Source: Neisseria shayeganii 871 (GTDB lineage: Bacteria; Pseudomonadota; Gammaproteobacteria; Burkholderiales; Neisseriaceae). Taken from it: a stretch of 64,000 bases of DNA. A model generated the notes under the pieces. It saw only the letters and a list, made by a program, of their open reading frames with translations. It was not told the origin of the DNA and did no database searches. Shown here in pieces: positions 16,267 to 24,480 of the stretch. Position 1 is the stretch's first letter; every line of letters starts with the position of its first letter. The position numbers and the translations under genes were made by a program. The stretch is taken from contig NZ_JH164926.1 of assembly GCF_000226875.1 (NCBI RefSeq), positions 1,261,868 through 1,325,867 on the forward strand, given 5' to 3'.

Positions 16267-16632
16267 CGCACCGCAGTCGGGCAGACAGTCGCCGCGTGAT
16301 CCGCTCACGGGGAGGAAAGTCCGGGCTGCACAGAGCAGGATGCCGGCTAACGGCCGGGCGCCGCGAGGCGACGGAAAGTGGAACAGAAAGCATAACCGCC
16401 GATGGCTGCGGCAACGCGGTACAGGTAAGGGTGAAATGGTGCGGTAAGAGCGCACCGTGCGGCTGGCAACAGTCCGTAGCAGGCCAAACCCCATCCGCAG
16501 CAAGACCAAACAGAACACCATGACGCTGCTCGCCGAGTGTTCGGGTAGGTTGCTTGAGCCGTCCGGCAACGGGCGGCCTAGAGGAATGACTGTCCAACGA
16601 CAGAACCCGGCTTACCGCCCGGCTGCGGTGCA
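16267..16632 (+). ncRNA. rnpB: RNase P RNA, bacterial class A
   Basis: The catalytic RNA that processes the 5' ends of tRNAs. The conserved blocks are all visible: AGACAGTCGCCG, GGGGAGGAAAGTCCGGGCT, AAACCGCCGATGG-like GAAAGCATAACCGCCGATGG, GGTAAGGGTGAAA, GTGCGGTAAGAGCGCACC, GGCTGGCAACAGTCCG, GTAGGTTGCTTGAGCC and GAGGAATGACTGTCC. The 5' segment (GCACCGCAGTCGGGC) pairs with the 3' segment (GCCCGGCTGCGGTGC) to close helix P1, which sets the ends to within a few bases. Confidence 0.96.
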
Positions 16633-16660
16633 GAAAACTCAACTTGAAAAGGAAAAGATA

Positions 16661-17029
16661 ATGAAAAAAACCCTGATGCCTGCTGCTTTGCTGGCCTTGT
16701 TTTTAGCTGCTTGCGGTGGCGAGCCTGCTGCTCCCGAAACTGCCGCTCCGGCGCCTGCCGTTGCCGAAGCTTCTGCTCCTGCCGCAGTGCCGACTGCCTC
16801 TGAAGTGGCGACCGCTTCCGAAGCTGCTGTTGCACCGATGGGCGAGCTGATTGCGCTGTGTAAAGAAGCGGAAACTCTGGAAAACCAATACATCGAAACC
16901 CTGAGCGGTGCCGAAAAAGAAGAGCGCATCAAACACCGCGACACTTGGTTGGCCAGCCTGAAAGAAGCCACCGCGGCCGAGCAGGAAGAAAACTGCAAAC
17001 AAGCCATCGAAGAATTGAAAGAAGAGTAA
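16661..17029 (+). CDS. Small secreted lipoprotein of unknown function
   Basis: A 122-residue protein with a lipoprotein signal peptide ending in the lipobox LAAC (cysteine about residue 18). An Ala/Pro/Glu-rich linker (about 20-62) follows. The C-terminal helical part (about 65-122) has two cysteines (in LCKEAE and ENCKQA) that could pair, and many Glu/Lys residues. AAGGAAAAG precedes the ATG at 16661, 28 bases after the RNase P RNA. I do not recognise a family. Confidence 0.8.
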   Translation: MKKTLMPAALLALFLAACGGEPAAPETAAPAPAVAEASAPAAVPTASEVATASEAAVAPMGELIALCKEAETLENQYIETLSGAEKEERIKHRDTWLASLKEATAAEQEENCKQAIEELKEE

Positions 17030-17041
17030 TCGCTCTTTTAG

Positions 17042-17074
17042 AAAAAGCATACCCGGCCGGGTATGCTTTTTTTC
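17042..17074 (+). terminator. Terminator after the lipoprotein gene
   Basis: AAAAAGCATACCCGG and CCGGGTATGCTTTTT form a 15-bp perfect stem followed by further T residues, 12 bases after the stop codon. Confidence 0.9.
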
Positions 17075-17090
17075 ATTTTTCAGGTAGCCT

Positions 17091-17265
17091 GAGACCTTGG
17101 CAAAACCTCCAAATGGGGAGGCGGTTCAAGGCGTAGCAGCGCAACGAGTGCGAACGCCAGGAATCCTTGCGGGACAGGCCCATCACGCGATAGGCAGCGT
17201 GCAGTGCCCATAGGGATCAACGCACAACACGCACATGCGCCGCAGATGGGTTTTGCCAAGGTCTC
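17091..17265. repeat. GAGACC-family MITE, long form, diverged (175 bp)
   Basis: Starts GAGACCTTGGCAAAACC directly after a DUS (17078-17090) and ends GGTTTTGCCAAGGTCTC. Both ends carry the same TTGG/CCAA change, so the inverted pair has stayed matched. The interior is in reverse orientation relative to the copy at 4378. Confidence 0.8.
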
Positions 17266-17300
17266 AACCTATTTTCTCTGTCACCTATCGGAACACCGCC

Positions 17301-17747
17301 ATGTCTGCCTATGCCTTTGCACATATCGTTCATTTGCTCTGCGCCATTCTGTTTGTGGGCGGAGTGTTGTTTGAAGCCTTGGTATTGTCGGTTTTGCACA
17401 CGCCTGCCGTCAGCCGCGAGGTGCGGCAGGCGGCTGAAAAAGCCGTTTCCTCGCGCGCGGTGAAGGTGATGCCGTGGGCGGTGATGCTGCTGTTTTTGTC
17501 CGGCTTGGCGCTTGCCCACCGCTATGCCCCGTTGCTGGCCGCACCGGCAGACAGCTCGCTCGGGTGGCAGTTGTGGCTCAAAATCCTGCTGGCCTTCAGC
17601 GTGCTCCTTCATTTCATCGCCGCCGTCCGCCGTATGCGTCGCGGCACCATGAGCGCGGCTTTCTCGACATACATCCACCGCGCCGTGCTGCTGCACATGC
17701 TCTTGATTGTGGTGTTGGCCAAAACCATGTTTTATCTGGTGTGGTAG
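17301..17747 (+). CDS. Conserved integral membrane protein (CopD-like)
   Basis: A 148-residue protein with four hydrophobic segments (about 5-28, 55-77, 90-110, 125-147) and His residues in the first, third and last (HIVHLL, LLHFIA, HRAVLLHML). This resembles the CopD-like membrane domain, but the similarity is weak and no function is assigned. The ATG at 17301 is the first after the upstream repeat; GGAACACCGCC precedes it. It is followed by lpxB 73 bases later on the same strand. Confidence 0.7.
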   Translation: MSAYAFAHIVHLLCAILFVGGVLFEALVLSVLHTPAVSREVRQAAEKAVSSRAVKVMPWAVMLLFLSGLALAHRYAPLLAAPADSSLGWQLWLKILLAFSVLLHFIAAVRRMRRGTMSAAFSTYIHRAVLLHMLLIVVLAKTMFYLVW

Positions 17748-17820
17748 CCGCGCCGAACATTTCAAGCGTGCAGCCGATGCGCTACAATCCGCCCCTTTCC
17801 GCCTCCTTCTGCCTGTCACC

Positions 17821-18981
17821 ATGCCCCACTCTTCCTCTCCGCTGATCGCCCTCTGTGCAGGCGAAGCCTCGGGCGACCTGCTTGGCGCCCACCTGATGGC
17901 CGCCGTCAAAGCGCGCTGCCCGCAAGTGCGTTTTACCGGCATCGGCGGCCCGCGTATGCAGGCGGAAGGGCTGCACAGCCTGTTTGACCAAGAGACGCTG
18001 GCGGTGCGCGGTTATGTGGAAGTTTTGAAAAACCTGCGCGCCATTCTTGCCATCCGCAAGGGGCTGGTGGCTGAGCTCACACGGCAGCGCCCGGATGTTT
18101 TTGTCGGCATCGACGCGCCCGACTTCAACTTGGGCGTGGCCGAACAGCTGAAAGCCGCCGGCATCCCCACCATCCATTACGTCAGCCCGTCGGTATGGGC
18201 TTGGCGGCGGGAACGGGTTCGCCGCATCGTGCGGCAGGTAGATGAGGTGTTGTGCCTGTTTCCGATGGAACCGCCGCTCTACCACGCCGCCGGCGGACGG
18301 GCGCGCTTTGTCGGCCACCCGTTGGCGCAAACCCTGCCGCTGGACGCCGACCGCGCACAGGCACGCGAACGGCTCAAACTCGACCCCAACCAAGCCGTAT
18401 TTGCCCTCTTGCCCGGCAGCCGCGTCAGTGAAATCGACTACATGGCGCCGCTCTTTCTGCAGGCCGCCCAGCGCATCCGCGCCCAAGAGCCGGAAGCCGT
18501 TTTTCTCCTGCCCTACGCCACCGCCGCCACCCGCGCTCGCCTGCAAAGCCTTTTGGACAGCGATGCCTACCGCTACCTGCCGGTGCGCCTGATGTCGGCC
18601 CGCACCGAACTGGCCTGTACCGCCGCCGATGTGGTGCTGGTGGCGAGCGGCACCGCCACGCTGGAAGTGGCCCTGTGCAAACGTCCGATGGTGATCAGCT
18701 ACAAAATCTCGCCGCTCACTTATGCTTGGGTGAAGCACAAAATCAAAGTGCCTTACGTCGGCCTGCCCAATGTGTTGCTGGGGCGGATGGCGGTGCCCGA
18801 GTTGCTGCAGAAACAGGCCACGCCCGAACAGCTGGCCGAGGCCGTACTGCATTGGTACCGCCACCCGGCCGAAAGCGAACAACTCGCCGCCGACTTTACC
18901 GAACTGCACCGCCTGCTGCGCAAAGACACCGCCGCCGAAGCCGCCGAAGCCGTGCTGGCCGCCGCCGGAGCAAACACATGA
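17821..18981 (+). CDS. lpxB: Lipid-A-disaccharide synthase
   Basis: A 386-residue peripheral membrane glycosyltransferase (GT19) that condenses UDP-diacylglucosamine with lipid X in lipid A synthesis. The N-terminal CAGEASGDLLGA, the GIDAPDFNLG block and 'YVSPSVWAWRRERVRRI' are characteristic. GTATLEVAL and VGLPN(V)LLG follow in the C-terminal half. The ATG at 17821 fits the family length; the frame is open upstream into the previous gene. The TGA overlaps the start of rnhB (ATGA), the conserved lpxB-rnhB order. Confidence 0.96.
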   Translation: MPHSSSPLIALCAGEASGDLLGAHLMAAVKARCPQVRFTGIGGPRMQAEGLHSLFDQETLAVRGYVEVLKNLRAILAIRKGLVAELTRQRPDVFVGIDAPDFNLGVAEQLKAAGIPTIHYVSPSVWAWRRERVRRIVRQVDEVLCLFPMEPPLYHAAGGRARFVGHPLAQTLPLDADRAQARERLKLDPNQAVFALLPGSRVSEIDYMAPLFLQAAQRIRAQEPEAVFLLPYATAATRARLQSLLDSDAYRYLPVRLMSARTELACTAADVVLVASGTATLEVALCKRPMVISYKISPLTYAWVKHKIKVPYVGLPNVLLGRMAVPELLQKQATPEQLAEAVLHWYRHPAESEQLAADFTELHRLLRKDTAAEAAEAVLAAAGANT

Positions 18982-19562
18982 TGTGGCAGGCCGGCGTGGA
19001 CGAAGCGGGCCGCGGTCCGCTGGTCGGCAGCGTGTTTGCCGCCGCCGTGGTGCTGCCGCCCGATTATTGCCTGCCCGGCCTCACCGATTCCAAAAAACTC
19101 AGCGAAAAAAAACGCGACCTGCTGGCCGCAGCCATCAAACAACAGGCCGTGGCCTGGTGCGTGGCCGCCGCCTCGCCCGCAGAAATCGCCGAACTGAATA
19201 TTCTGCACGCCACCCTGCTGGCCATGCGCCGCGCCGTACACGGCTTGCCCAGGCTACCTGAAAAAGTGTGGATAGACGGCAACCGCATCCCCCCCAATCT
19301 GGGCACCGAAGCCGAAGCCGTGGTGAAAGGCGACAGCAAAATCATCCAAATTTCCGCTGCCTCCGTGCTGGCCAAAACCGCCCGCGATGCTGAAATGTAT
19401 GCCCTGGCCGCGCGCCACCCGCAATACGGTTTCGAACGGCACAAAGGCTACGGCACCGCTGCCCACCTCGCCGCCCTGCAACAATACGGCCCGCTGCCCG
19501 AACACCGCCGCGATTTCGCCCCGGTTAAAGCCCTGCTTGCCCAAGGGCGGCTGTTTGGTTGA
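18978..19562 (+). CDS. rnhB: Ribonuclease HII
   Basis: A 194-residue enzyme that removes ribonucleotides from RNA/DNA hybrids. The catalytic motif GVDEAGRGPLVG opens the protein, LTDSKKLSEKKR follows, and acidic residues occur in WIDGN and VKGDSK. The ATG at 18978 overlaps the lpxB stop and has GGAG seven bases upstream; a second ATG at 18981 is possible. An internal DUS (19253-19265) encodes part of RLPEK. Confidence 0.96.
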   Translation: MMWQAGVDEAGRGPLVGSVFAAAVVLPPDYCLPGLTDSKKLSEKKRDLLAAAIKQQAVAWCVAAASPAEIAELNILHATLLAMRRAVHGLPRLPEKVWIDGNRIPPNLGTEAEAVVKGDSKIIQISAASVLAKTARDAEMYALAARHPQYGFERHKGYGTAAHLAALQQYGPLPEHRRDFAPVKALLAQGRLFG

Positions 19563-19657
19563 CTTCCCGTTTTCAGGTAGCCTCCGACCGTTGCCTCTTT
19601 TTAGCGAAAAATGCTTGACGTTAATCCGGCGAAGCGGTATAGTTCGCCTTCTTCAGA

Positions 19658-19734
<77 letters not shown>

Positions 19735-19741
19735 GATTTAC

Positions 19742-19774
19742 AACCGCCTTGTTCAGCAAGGCGGTTTTGTTTTA
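19742..19774 (+). terminator. Terminator after tRNA-fMet
   Basis: AACCGCCTTG-TTCAG-CAAGGCGGTT, a 10-bp stem followed by TTGTTTT, eight bases after the tRNA end. Confidence 0.85.
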
Positions 19775-19815
19775 TCGGGTAATCAAACGCTCGGCCAACA
19801 TACTCCGCATGGATT

Positions 19816-19846
19816 CGGGCTACCTGAAATGCTTTCAGGTAGCCCG
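19816..19846. terminator. Inverted DUS pair
   Basis: CGGGCTACCTGAAA and TTTCAGGTAGCCCG with a three-base loop. It lies just past the end of the minus-strand exporter gene. Confidence 0.7.
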
Positions 19847-19864
19847 TATTCTTTGAAACTCCCT

Positions 19865-20188
19865 TCAAGAATGGCTGGCCAATTTCATCACCACCACGCC
19901 GGCAATAATCAGCGCCGCGCCCAGCCAGCGGCCGAAGCTGGCGGCGTCGCCGAAAAACACCACCCCCACCAAAAACGCACCGGCCGCGCCGATGCCCGTC
20001 CACACTGCGTAAGCCGTGCCCATCGGAATGGTTTTTTGCGCCAGAAACAGGCAAAAGCCGCTGGCCGCCATAAACAGCACCGCCAGCACCATGCCGTGCC
20101 AGCGGTAGCCTTCCTGCTGCGCCAGTTTCAAACCCAGCGGCCAGCCGATTTCCAGCAGGCCGGCGGTGATCAAATATACCCAACTCAT
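19865..20188 (-). CDS. Small multidrug resistance family exporter, SugE/Gdx type
   Basis: A 107-residue protein with four transmembrane helices. The essential Glu lies in helix 1 (LLEIGW), and the block 'MGTAYAVWTGIGAAGAFL' is typical of the SugE/Gdx branch. Proteins of this branch export guanidinium or quaternary ammonium ions in exchange for protons, as antiparallel dimers. The ATG at 20188 is preceded by AAGGAAA; an in-frame TTG lies one codon upstream. I see no guanidine riboswitch in the short leader. Confidence 0.9.
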   Translation of the reverse strand: MSWVYLITAGLLEIGWPLGLKLAQQEGYRWHGMVLAVLFMAASGFCLFLAQKTIPMGTAYAVWTGIGAAGAFLVGVVFFGDAASFGRWLGAALIIAGVVVMKLASHS

Positions 20189-20280
20189 CAAAGTTTCCTT
20201 TCCTTCTTATCGCCGCTGAATCAAACAACCCAAACCGCATACCGATGCAGATTGGGCTGTTTGTTTGGCGGGGCGGGGCG

Positions 20281-21153
20281 TCAAGCCAGTTGACCGAAGC
20301 GGCCGCTGTTGAATTCGGCAATGGCCTCACGGATTTCTTCGGCGCTGTTCATCACAAACGGCCCGTAGCCCACCACCGGTTCGTTAATCGGCACGCCGGA
20401 AAGCAGCAGGATTTTCACCGTTTCGCCGCCGGCGCGGATGCTTACTGCACCGCCGCCTTCGGCAAAACCCACCAACTGCCCGGCACCGGCGCGCGCTTGG
20501 CCGTTAAATTCGGCTTCGCCGCGCAGCACCACCATAGACAGATTATGGCTGGCCGGAACCTCAATGGCTGCCTCACGGCCGGCTTCGATCACCACGTCCC
20601 ATACATTCATCTCGGTAAAGGTGTCGGCCGCACCGCGGACGCCTTGATATTCGCCGGCGATCAGACGCAGATGGCCGGCATCCTCGGGCAAGGCCACCAC
20701 GGGGATGTTTTCCTTGGCCAAATGCTGATAGCGGGCGGGGGTGAGTTTGTCTTTGGTCGGCAGGTTCACCCACAGCTGCACCATCTCAAACAGGCCGCCG
20801 TTGCGGCTGAAGGCCTCTGAGTGGAATTCTTCGTGAATGATGCCGGCGCCGGCGGTCATCCATTGTACGTCGCCCTCTTTGATCACGCCGCCGCCGCCGG
20901 TTGAGTCGCGGTGCGCCACTTCGCCGTGGTAGGCGATGGTCACGGTTTCGAAACCTTTGTGCGGGTGTTGGCCGACGCCGCGCTGGCTGCTGCGATGGTT
21001 GGGGGCGAATTCGTAAGGGGCGGCGTAATCCAGCATCAAAAACGGATCGGTGCCGCGGTCTTCGCCCATGTGGGAAAACAGGGGTTGTACCAGAAAGCCG
21101 TCGCCCACCCAATGTTGGCTGTTGGCGCGGTAGATTTGACGTACGGAACGCAT
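20281..21153 (-). CDS. Pirin family protein
   Basis: A 290-residue double-cupin protein. The N-terminal metal site is complete: HPHKGFETVT with two His, then a third His and Glu in 'GIIHEEFHSE'. Further family segments are FLMLDYAAP and GDVQWMTAGAG. Some bacterial pirins have quercetin dioxygenase activity; others act as cofactors, so the role here is open. It is followed by the Gdx-type gene and preceded by the DUF896-like gene on the same strand, under a region with an HxlR regulator diverging from it. Confidence 0.92.
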   Translation of the reverse strand: MRSVRQIYRANSQHWVGDGFLVQPLFSHMGEDRGTDPFLMLDYAAPYEFAPNHRSSQRGVGQHPHKGFETVTIAYHGEVAHRDSTGGGGVIKEGDVQWMTAGAGIIHEEFHSEAFSRNGGLFEMVQLWVNLPTKDKLTPARYQHLAKENIPVVALPEDAGHLRLIAGEYQGVRGAADTFTEMNVWDVVIEAGREAAIEVPASHNLSMVVLRGEAEFNGQARAGAGQLVGFAEGGGAVSIRAGGETVKILLLSGVPINEPVVGYGPFVMNSAEEIREAIAEFNSGRFGQLA

Positions 21154-21225
21154 GATGACTTCCTTTCTTGTTTTTTTGATGCGGCCGGCAGGCTACCTGA
21201 AAGCCCGGCGCGGGTTTGTTTCTTG

Positions 21226-21462
21226 CTAAACGGTTGTTTGCATGCCGGTAGCTTGGGCGGCGCGCAGCTTGGCGGGGGTAACGTCCTGGCCTTCGGGGTC
21301 CACCACGGTCACGGTGGACAACATATTGTTCAGCTGGCCGCATACTTGGCGGATATAGGCCTGGCGCAGCGCTACCTGTTCTGCCAGCTCGGCTGCGTTT
21401 AAGCCTTCGGTTTTGGCTTTGCGGGCCAGTTCGTTGATGCGGTCCAATTCCATAATGCGCAT
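21226..21462 (-). CDS. DUF896-like small protein
   Basis: A 78-residue protein that opens 'MELDRINELARKAKTEGL', the pattern of the DUF896 (YnzC-like) family, then EQ.AL.Q.YI..V and a variable C-terminal half with a low-complexity end. The function of the family is unknown. GGAG lies six bases upstream of the ATG at 21462; the longer open frame to 21600 lacks this. It is the first gene of a probable unit with pirin and diverges from the HxlR regulator. A DUS lies between it and pirin. Confidence 0.75.
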   Translation of the reverse strand: MRIMELDRINELARKAKTEGLNAAELAEQVALRQAYIRQVCGQLNNMLSTVTVVDPEGQDVTPAKLRAAQATGMQTTV

Positions 21463-21572
21463 GATGCACTCCTTATTCCAATCGGCCTGCCGCTTTGAAG
21501 CGGTTTGGGCCGGTTTGCAAACGGCAATAAAACTGCCCGAATTTTTGCTGGGCTTTTTATTTTCTTGGGCGT

Positions 21573-21600
21573 ATTGTACGCAGTACAAACTAATGAGCAA
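21573..21600 (-). promoter_or_regulatory. Candidate promoter of the DUF896-pirin unit with overlapping palindrome
   Basis: On the minus strand, -35 TTGCTC (21600-21595), a 16-base spacer, and -10 TACAAT (21578-21573). The palindrome TTGTAC-GCA-GTACAA (21574-21588) covers the -10. A further AAGTAC half-site lies at 21599-21604. Palindromes with GTAC cores between divergent genes are a common arrangement for HxlR-type repressors, so this is the likely operator of the neighbouring regulator. Confidence 0.5.
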
Positions 21601-21640
21601 GTACGCACATTTTTTATACTGTAATTAAGGAAGCAAACGC

Positions 21641-22003
21641 ATGCATGATTCTGCAGACGACCCTTTGGCTGTGCCGGATGGCGCGCTGTGTTGCCCGGTA
21701 CGCACCACACTCAGCATCATCGGCGGCAAATGGAAGGTGTTGATTTTGTATCATTTGAATACCGATGTCCGCCGTTTCAACGAATTGCAGCGTCTACTCT
21801 CGGGCATTACCCAGCGCATGCTCACCCTGCAGTTGCGCGAGTTGGAGGCCGACGGCATCGTGCACCGCGAGGTTTATCCGCAGGTGCCGCCCAAGGTGGA
21901 ATATTCGCTCACCGATTTCGGCCGCACCCTGTTGCCGGTGATCGAGGCCATGTACCGCTGGGGTGAGGCGTATGCGGCGGAATGTGCGCGGCAGCGCTCG
22001 TAA
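21641..22003 (+). CDS. HxlR-family winged-helix transcriptional regulator
   Basis: A 120-residue DNA-binding protein. The HxlR pattern is complete: a Cys near the N terminus in 'LCCPVRTTLSIIGGKWKVLILYHL', then RRFNELQRLLSGITQRMLTLQLRELEADGIVHREVY and VEYSLTDFG. Members such as YodB and QorR use the N-terminal Cys to sense quinones or other electrophiles. It lies 178 bases from the divergent DUF896-pirin unit, across a GTAC palindrome, so it probably controls that unit and possibly itself. A -10-like TATACT lies at 21615-21620. Confidence 0.92.
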   Translation: MHDSADDPLAVPDGALCCPVRTTLSIIGGKWKVLILYHLNTDVRRFNELQRLLSGITQRMLTLQLRELEADGIVHREVYPQVPPKVEYSLTDFGRTLLPVIEAMYRWGEAYAAECARQRS

Positions 22004-22094
22004 TCTCTCTGGCGGCTGATGCCGTTTGCCCGCCGCTCATGCGGAAGCAGGCAGCGTTTTCCGTATTCGGCTTATTCGGCCGCGGTATCAGCCC

Positions 22095-22278
22095 GAGACC
22101 TTTGCAAAACCCCCATCTGCGGCGCATTTCTGCGTTGTGCGTTTATGCCCTATGGGTACTGCTCGCTCGCTTGTCTATCTCTATGATATGTCTTTCCCAC
22201 GGGGATTCCTGACGTTCACGCTCGCTGCGCTGCTACGCCTTGAACTGCATCCACATCTGGGGGTTTTGCAAAGGTCTC
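22095..22278. repeat. GAGACC-family MITE, full form (184 bp)
   Basis: Ends GAGACCTTTGCAAAACCCCC and GGGTTTTGCAAAGGTCTC. AGCCC is directly repeated on both sides (22090-22094 and 22279-22283). Its right end provides two bases of the stop codon of the minus-strand gene that follows. This copy is not next to a DUS. Confidence 0.88.
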
Positions 22279-23047
22279 AGCCCGGCAATTCGGGTTGCTT
22301 TTCGGTGAGGTAAGCCCAATAGCGCTGCGGCACCTGTTGCCGGTGCAGGCGCGGGTTGCGGCGGGCGGCGATGTTGCTGCTGTGGAAATAACGCCGCCAC
22401 AGCCGCTGGTAATCCTGCTCCTGCGGCGCATAGGCTGTTGTCAGCGCGGCGGTGTCGAGGTGGCTGATCGGGTACAGGCCTGTCTCATTGCTGGCCACGC
22501 CGTAAGCGCGCCCGGTGTCGAAAATGGCCCAGTGCTGCTGCGGATAGCGGCGGCGGAAATGCGGCACAATCAGCGGCAGCACGTCGTATTGCGGCGCGAT
22601 GCGGGCCAGATAGAGGCTACCTGAAAGTTCTTCAAAGCGTACAAACGCTTCCATGCGGTGTTTTTCGTGGCCGACGGTTTTCACCCACTGCGCCCATTGC
22701 AACACGTCGATATGGCCGTAATCACTCAGCAGGTCGCGGCGTTCGGGGCGCGCCAGCATCAGGCGGACGAGGCGCAAAAAGGTATCCGGCATCTCGGGGG
22801 CGGCAATCAGAAAACCGTACAGCAGCCGCACCATGCCGCGGCGGCCGATCTGCCGCTCCAGCCGTTCGCACACACGGCGGGCGTGCTCGGTGCTGGTGGC
22901 CACGTTTTCGCTGTGGCCGAACAAATCGGTGTCGTGCGCATCGGCAGTCAGATGCACCTGATCGGGCGGCAGACGGCGGGCGTACACCTCAAACACGGCG
23001 CTCAACAAACCGTCAAAACTGCCGTTGTAATGCAAGATCACACGCAT
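22277..23047 (-). CDS. TIGR03915-type DNA-metabolism protein linked to a radical SAM enzyme
   Basis: A 256-residue protein beginning 'YNGSFDGLLSAVFEVY', the signature of the TIGR03915 family, which is either fused to or encoded beside a uracil-DNA-glycosylase-like domain and a radical SAM protein. Here it is a free-standing protein and no UDG-like domain is attached. The role is thought to be in DNA repair or modification but has not been established. AGGA lies eight bases upstream of the ATG at 23047. The gene follows the radical SAM gene by 23 bases. The TGA stop uses the first two bases of a GAGACC-family element. Confidence 0.85.
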   Translation of the reverse strand: MRVILHYNGSFDGLLSAVFEVYARRLPPDQVHLTADAHDTDLFGHSENVATSTEHARRVCERLERQIGRRGMVRLLYGFLIAAPEMPDTFLRLVRLMLARPERRDLLSDYGHIDVLQWAQWVKTVGHEKHRMEAFVRFEELSGSLYLARIAPQYDVLPLIVPHFRRRYPQQHWAIFDTGRAYGVASNETGLYPISHLDTAALTTAYAPQEQDYQRLWRRYFHSSNIAARRNPRLHRQQVPQRYWAYLTEKQPELPG

Positions 23048-23070
23048 GGGCGGGTTCCTATGGGCGCGGT

Positions 23071-24333
23071 TCAAGCAAACAAATCGCTTTGCACGGCATC
23101 GCTTTGGCCGAACTTGGAGCGGGTGTGTTGCAGCAGCAGACCGCGCAATTGCGTGCTGTCGATTAAGTCGGCATAGCGGTTGGGTTCGGGCAGGGTAATG
23201 AAATAGCGCGCGCGGTTTAAGGCCACGCCCATTTTGCGCAGCTGGGCCATGGTGATCATGCGGAAGCGGCGGGCCTGCACGATTCGGCGGGCGGACTTCA
23301 CGCCGATGCCGGGCACGCGCAGAATCATTTCCAGCGGCGCGTGTTGCAGCGGCACCGGAAACCATTCGCGGTGCCGCAATGCCCACGCCAGTTTGGGGTC
23401 GAAGTCCAGGTCGAGAAAAGGTTGTTGCTCGTCTAAAATTTCATGGTCGGCAAAGCCGTAAAAACGCATCAGCCAGTCGGCCTGATAGAGCCGGTTTTCT
23501 CTCCGCAGCGGCACTTGTGCCGATAAGGGCGGCAGGCGTTTGTCGGCCAATACCGGCACATAGCCGGAGTAATACACGCGTTTGAGGCCGTAATTACGGT
23601 AAAAACCGCCGGCGGCGCGGATGATTTGGCGGTCGGTTTCGCCTGCCGCGCCGATGATGAACTGTGTGCTTTGCCCCGCCGGGGCGAACTTGGGCGTGGA
23701 TTTGAGGGTTTTGCGGCTGTCGGCCAAGGCGGCGATTTCGTTGTGCACAAACGCCATCGGCTGCGTCATGTCGCGGTGGTTTTTTTCGGGCGCGAGCAGC
23801 TTGAGGCCGGAAACGGTGGGGATTTCCATGTTGACGCTGAGGCGGTCGGCATACAGCCCGGCTTCGTGCAGGATTTCAGGAGAGGCTTTGGGAATGGTTT
23901 TCAGGTGGATGTAGCCGTGAAAGCGGTGTTCTTCACGCAGTTTTTTGGCAATCCGCACCAAGCGTTCCATGGTGTAATTGGCATTTTTGAAGATGCCGGA
24001 ACTTAAAAACAGCCCTTCGATATAGTTGCGGCGGTAAAAGCTCATGGTCAAATCCACCACTTCATCCACCGTAAACGCCGCGCGCGGGATGTCGTTGCTG
24101 CGGCGGGAAGCGCAGTAGGCGCAGTCGTAGATGCAATGGTTGGTGAGCAGGATTTTCAGCAGCGAGACGCAGCGGCCGTCTTCGGTGAAACTGTGGCAGA
24201 TACCGGCGCGGGACGAGTTGCCCAAGCCCTGCCCCTTATTGCCGCGCGAACCGCCGCCGGACGAGCAGGAAACATCGTATTTGGCCGCGTCGGCCAGTAT
24301 TTCCAGCTTGCGGCTGAGCTTGGCGTAATCCAT
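23071..24333 (-). CDS. Radical SAM protein, putative DNA modification/repair (TIGR03916)
   Basis: A 420-residue protein with the radical SAM cluster motif CxxxCxxC in NHCIYDCAYC (about residue 60) and the second family block SSGIFKNANYTMERLV. The C-terminal part holds a helix-hairpin-helix DNA-binding motif, LRVPGIGVKSARRIVQARR. The radical SAM core plus HhH and the adjacent TIGR03915 gene are the standard arrangement of this uncharacterised pair. The substrate is not known. Confidence 0.9.
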   Translation of the reverse strand: MDYAKLSRKLEILADAAKYDVSCSSGGGSRGNKGQGLGNSSRAGICHSFTEDGRCVSLLKILLTNHCIYDCAYCASRRSNDIPRAAFTVDEVVDLTMSFYRRNYIEGLFLSSGIFKNANYTMERLVRIAKKLREEHRFHGYIHLKTIPKASPEILHEAGLYADRLSVNMEIPTVSGLKLLAPEKNHRDMTQPMAFVHNEIAALADSRKTLKSTPKFAPAGQSTQFIIGAAGETDRQIIRAAGGFYRNYGLKRVYYSGYVPVLADKRLPPLSAQVPLRRENRLYQADWLMRFYGFADHEILDEQQPFLDLDFDPKLAWALRHREWFPVPLQHAPLEMILRVPGIGVKSARRIVQARRFRMITMAQLRKMGVALNRARYFITLPEPNRYADLIDSTQLRGLLLQHTRSKFGQSDAVQSDLFA

Positions 24334-24429
24334 GGTGTGACTTCATAAAATCGTATTTTTTGATTATAAAGATTAGATTTTATTCAGTCAGCTAAATTTT
24401 TTCTTAGTATTAAAATTGGCAGGCAAACA

Positions 24430-24464
24430 AACAGGCTACCTGAAAACCTTTCAGGTAGCCTGTT
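24430..24464. terminator. Inverted DUS pair after murA
   Basis: AACAGGCTACCTGAAA and TTTCAGGTAGCCTGTT form a 16-bp stem with a four-base loop, 16 bases past the murA stop. Confidence 0.8.
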
Positions 24465-24480
24465 CGTCAATTAAGCTGCC

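Noticed and set aside
19865..20260. Guanidine riboswitch upstream of the Gdx-type exporter
   Set aside because: The leader between it and pirin is short and lacks recognisable guanidine-aptamer stems.
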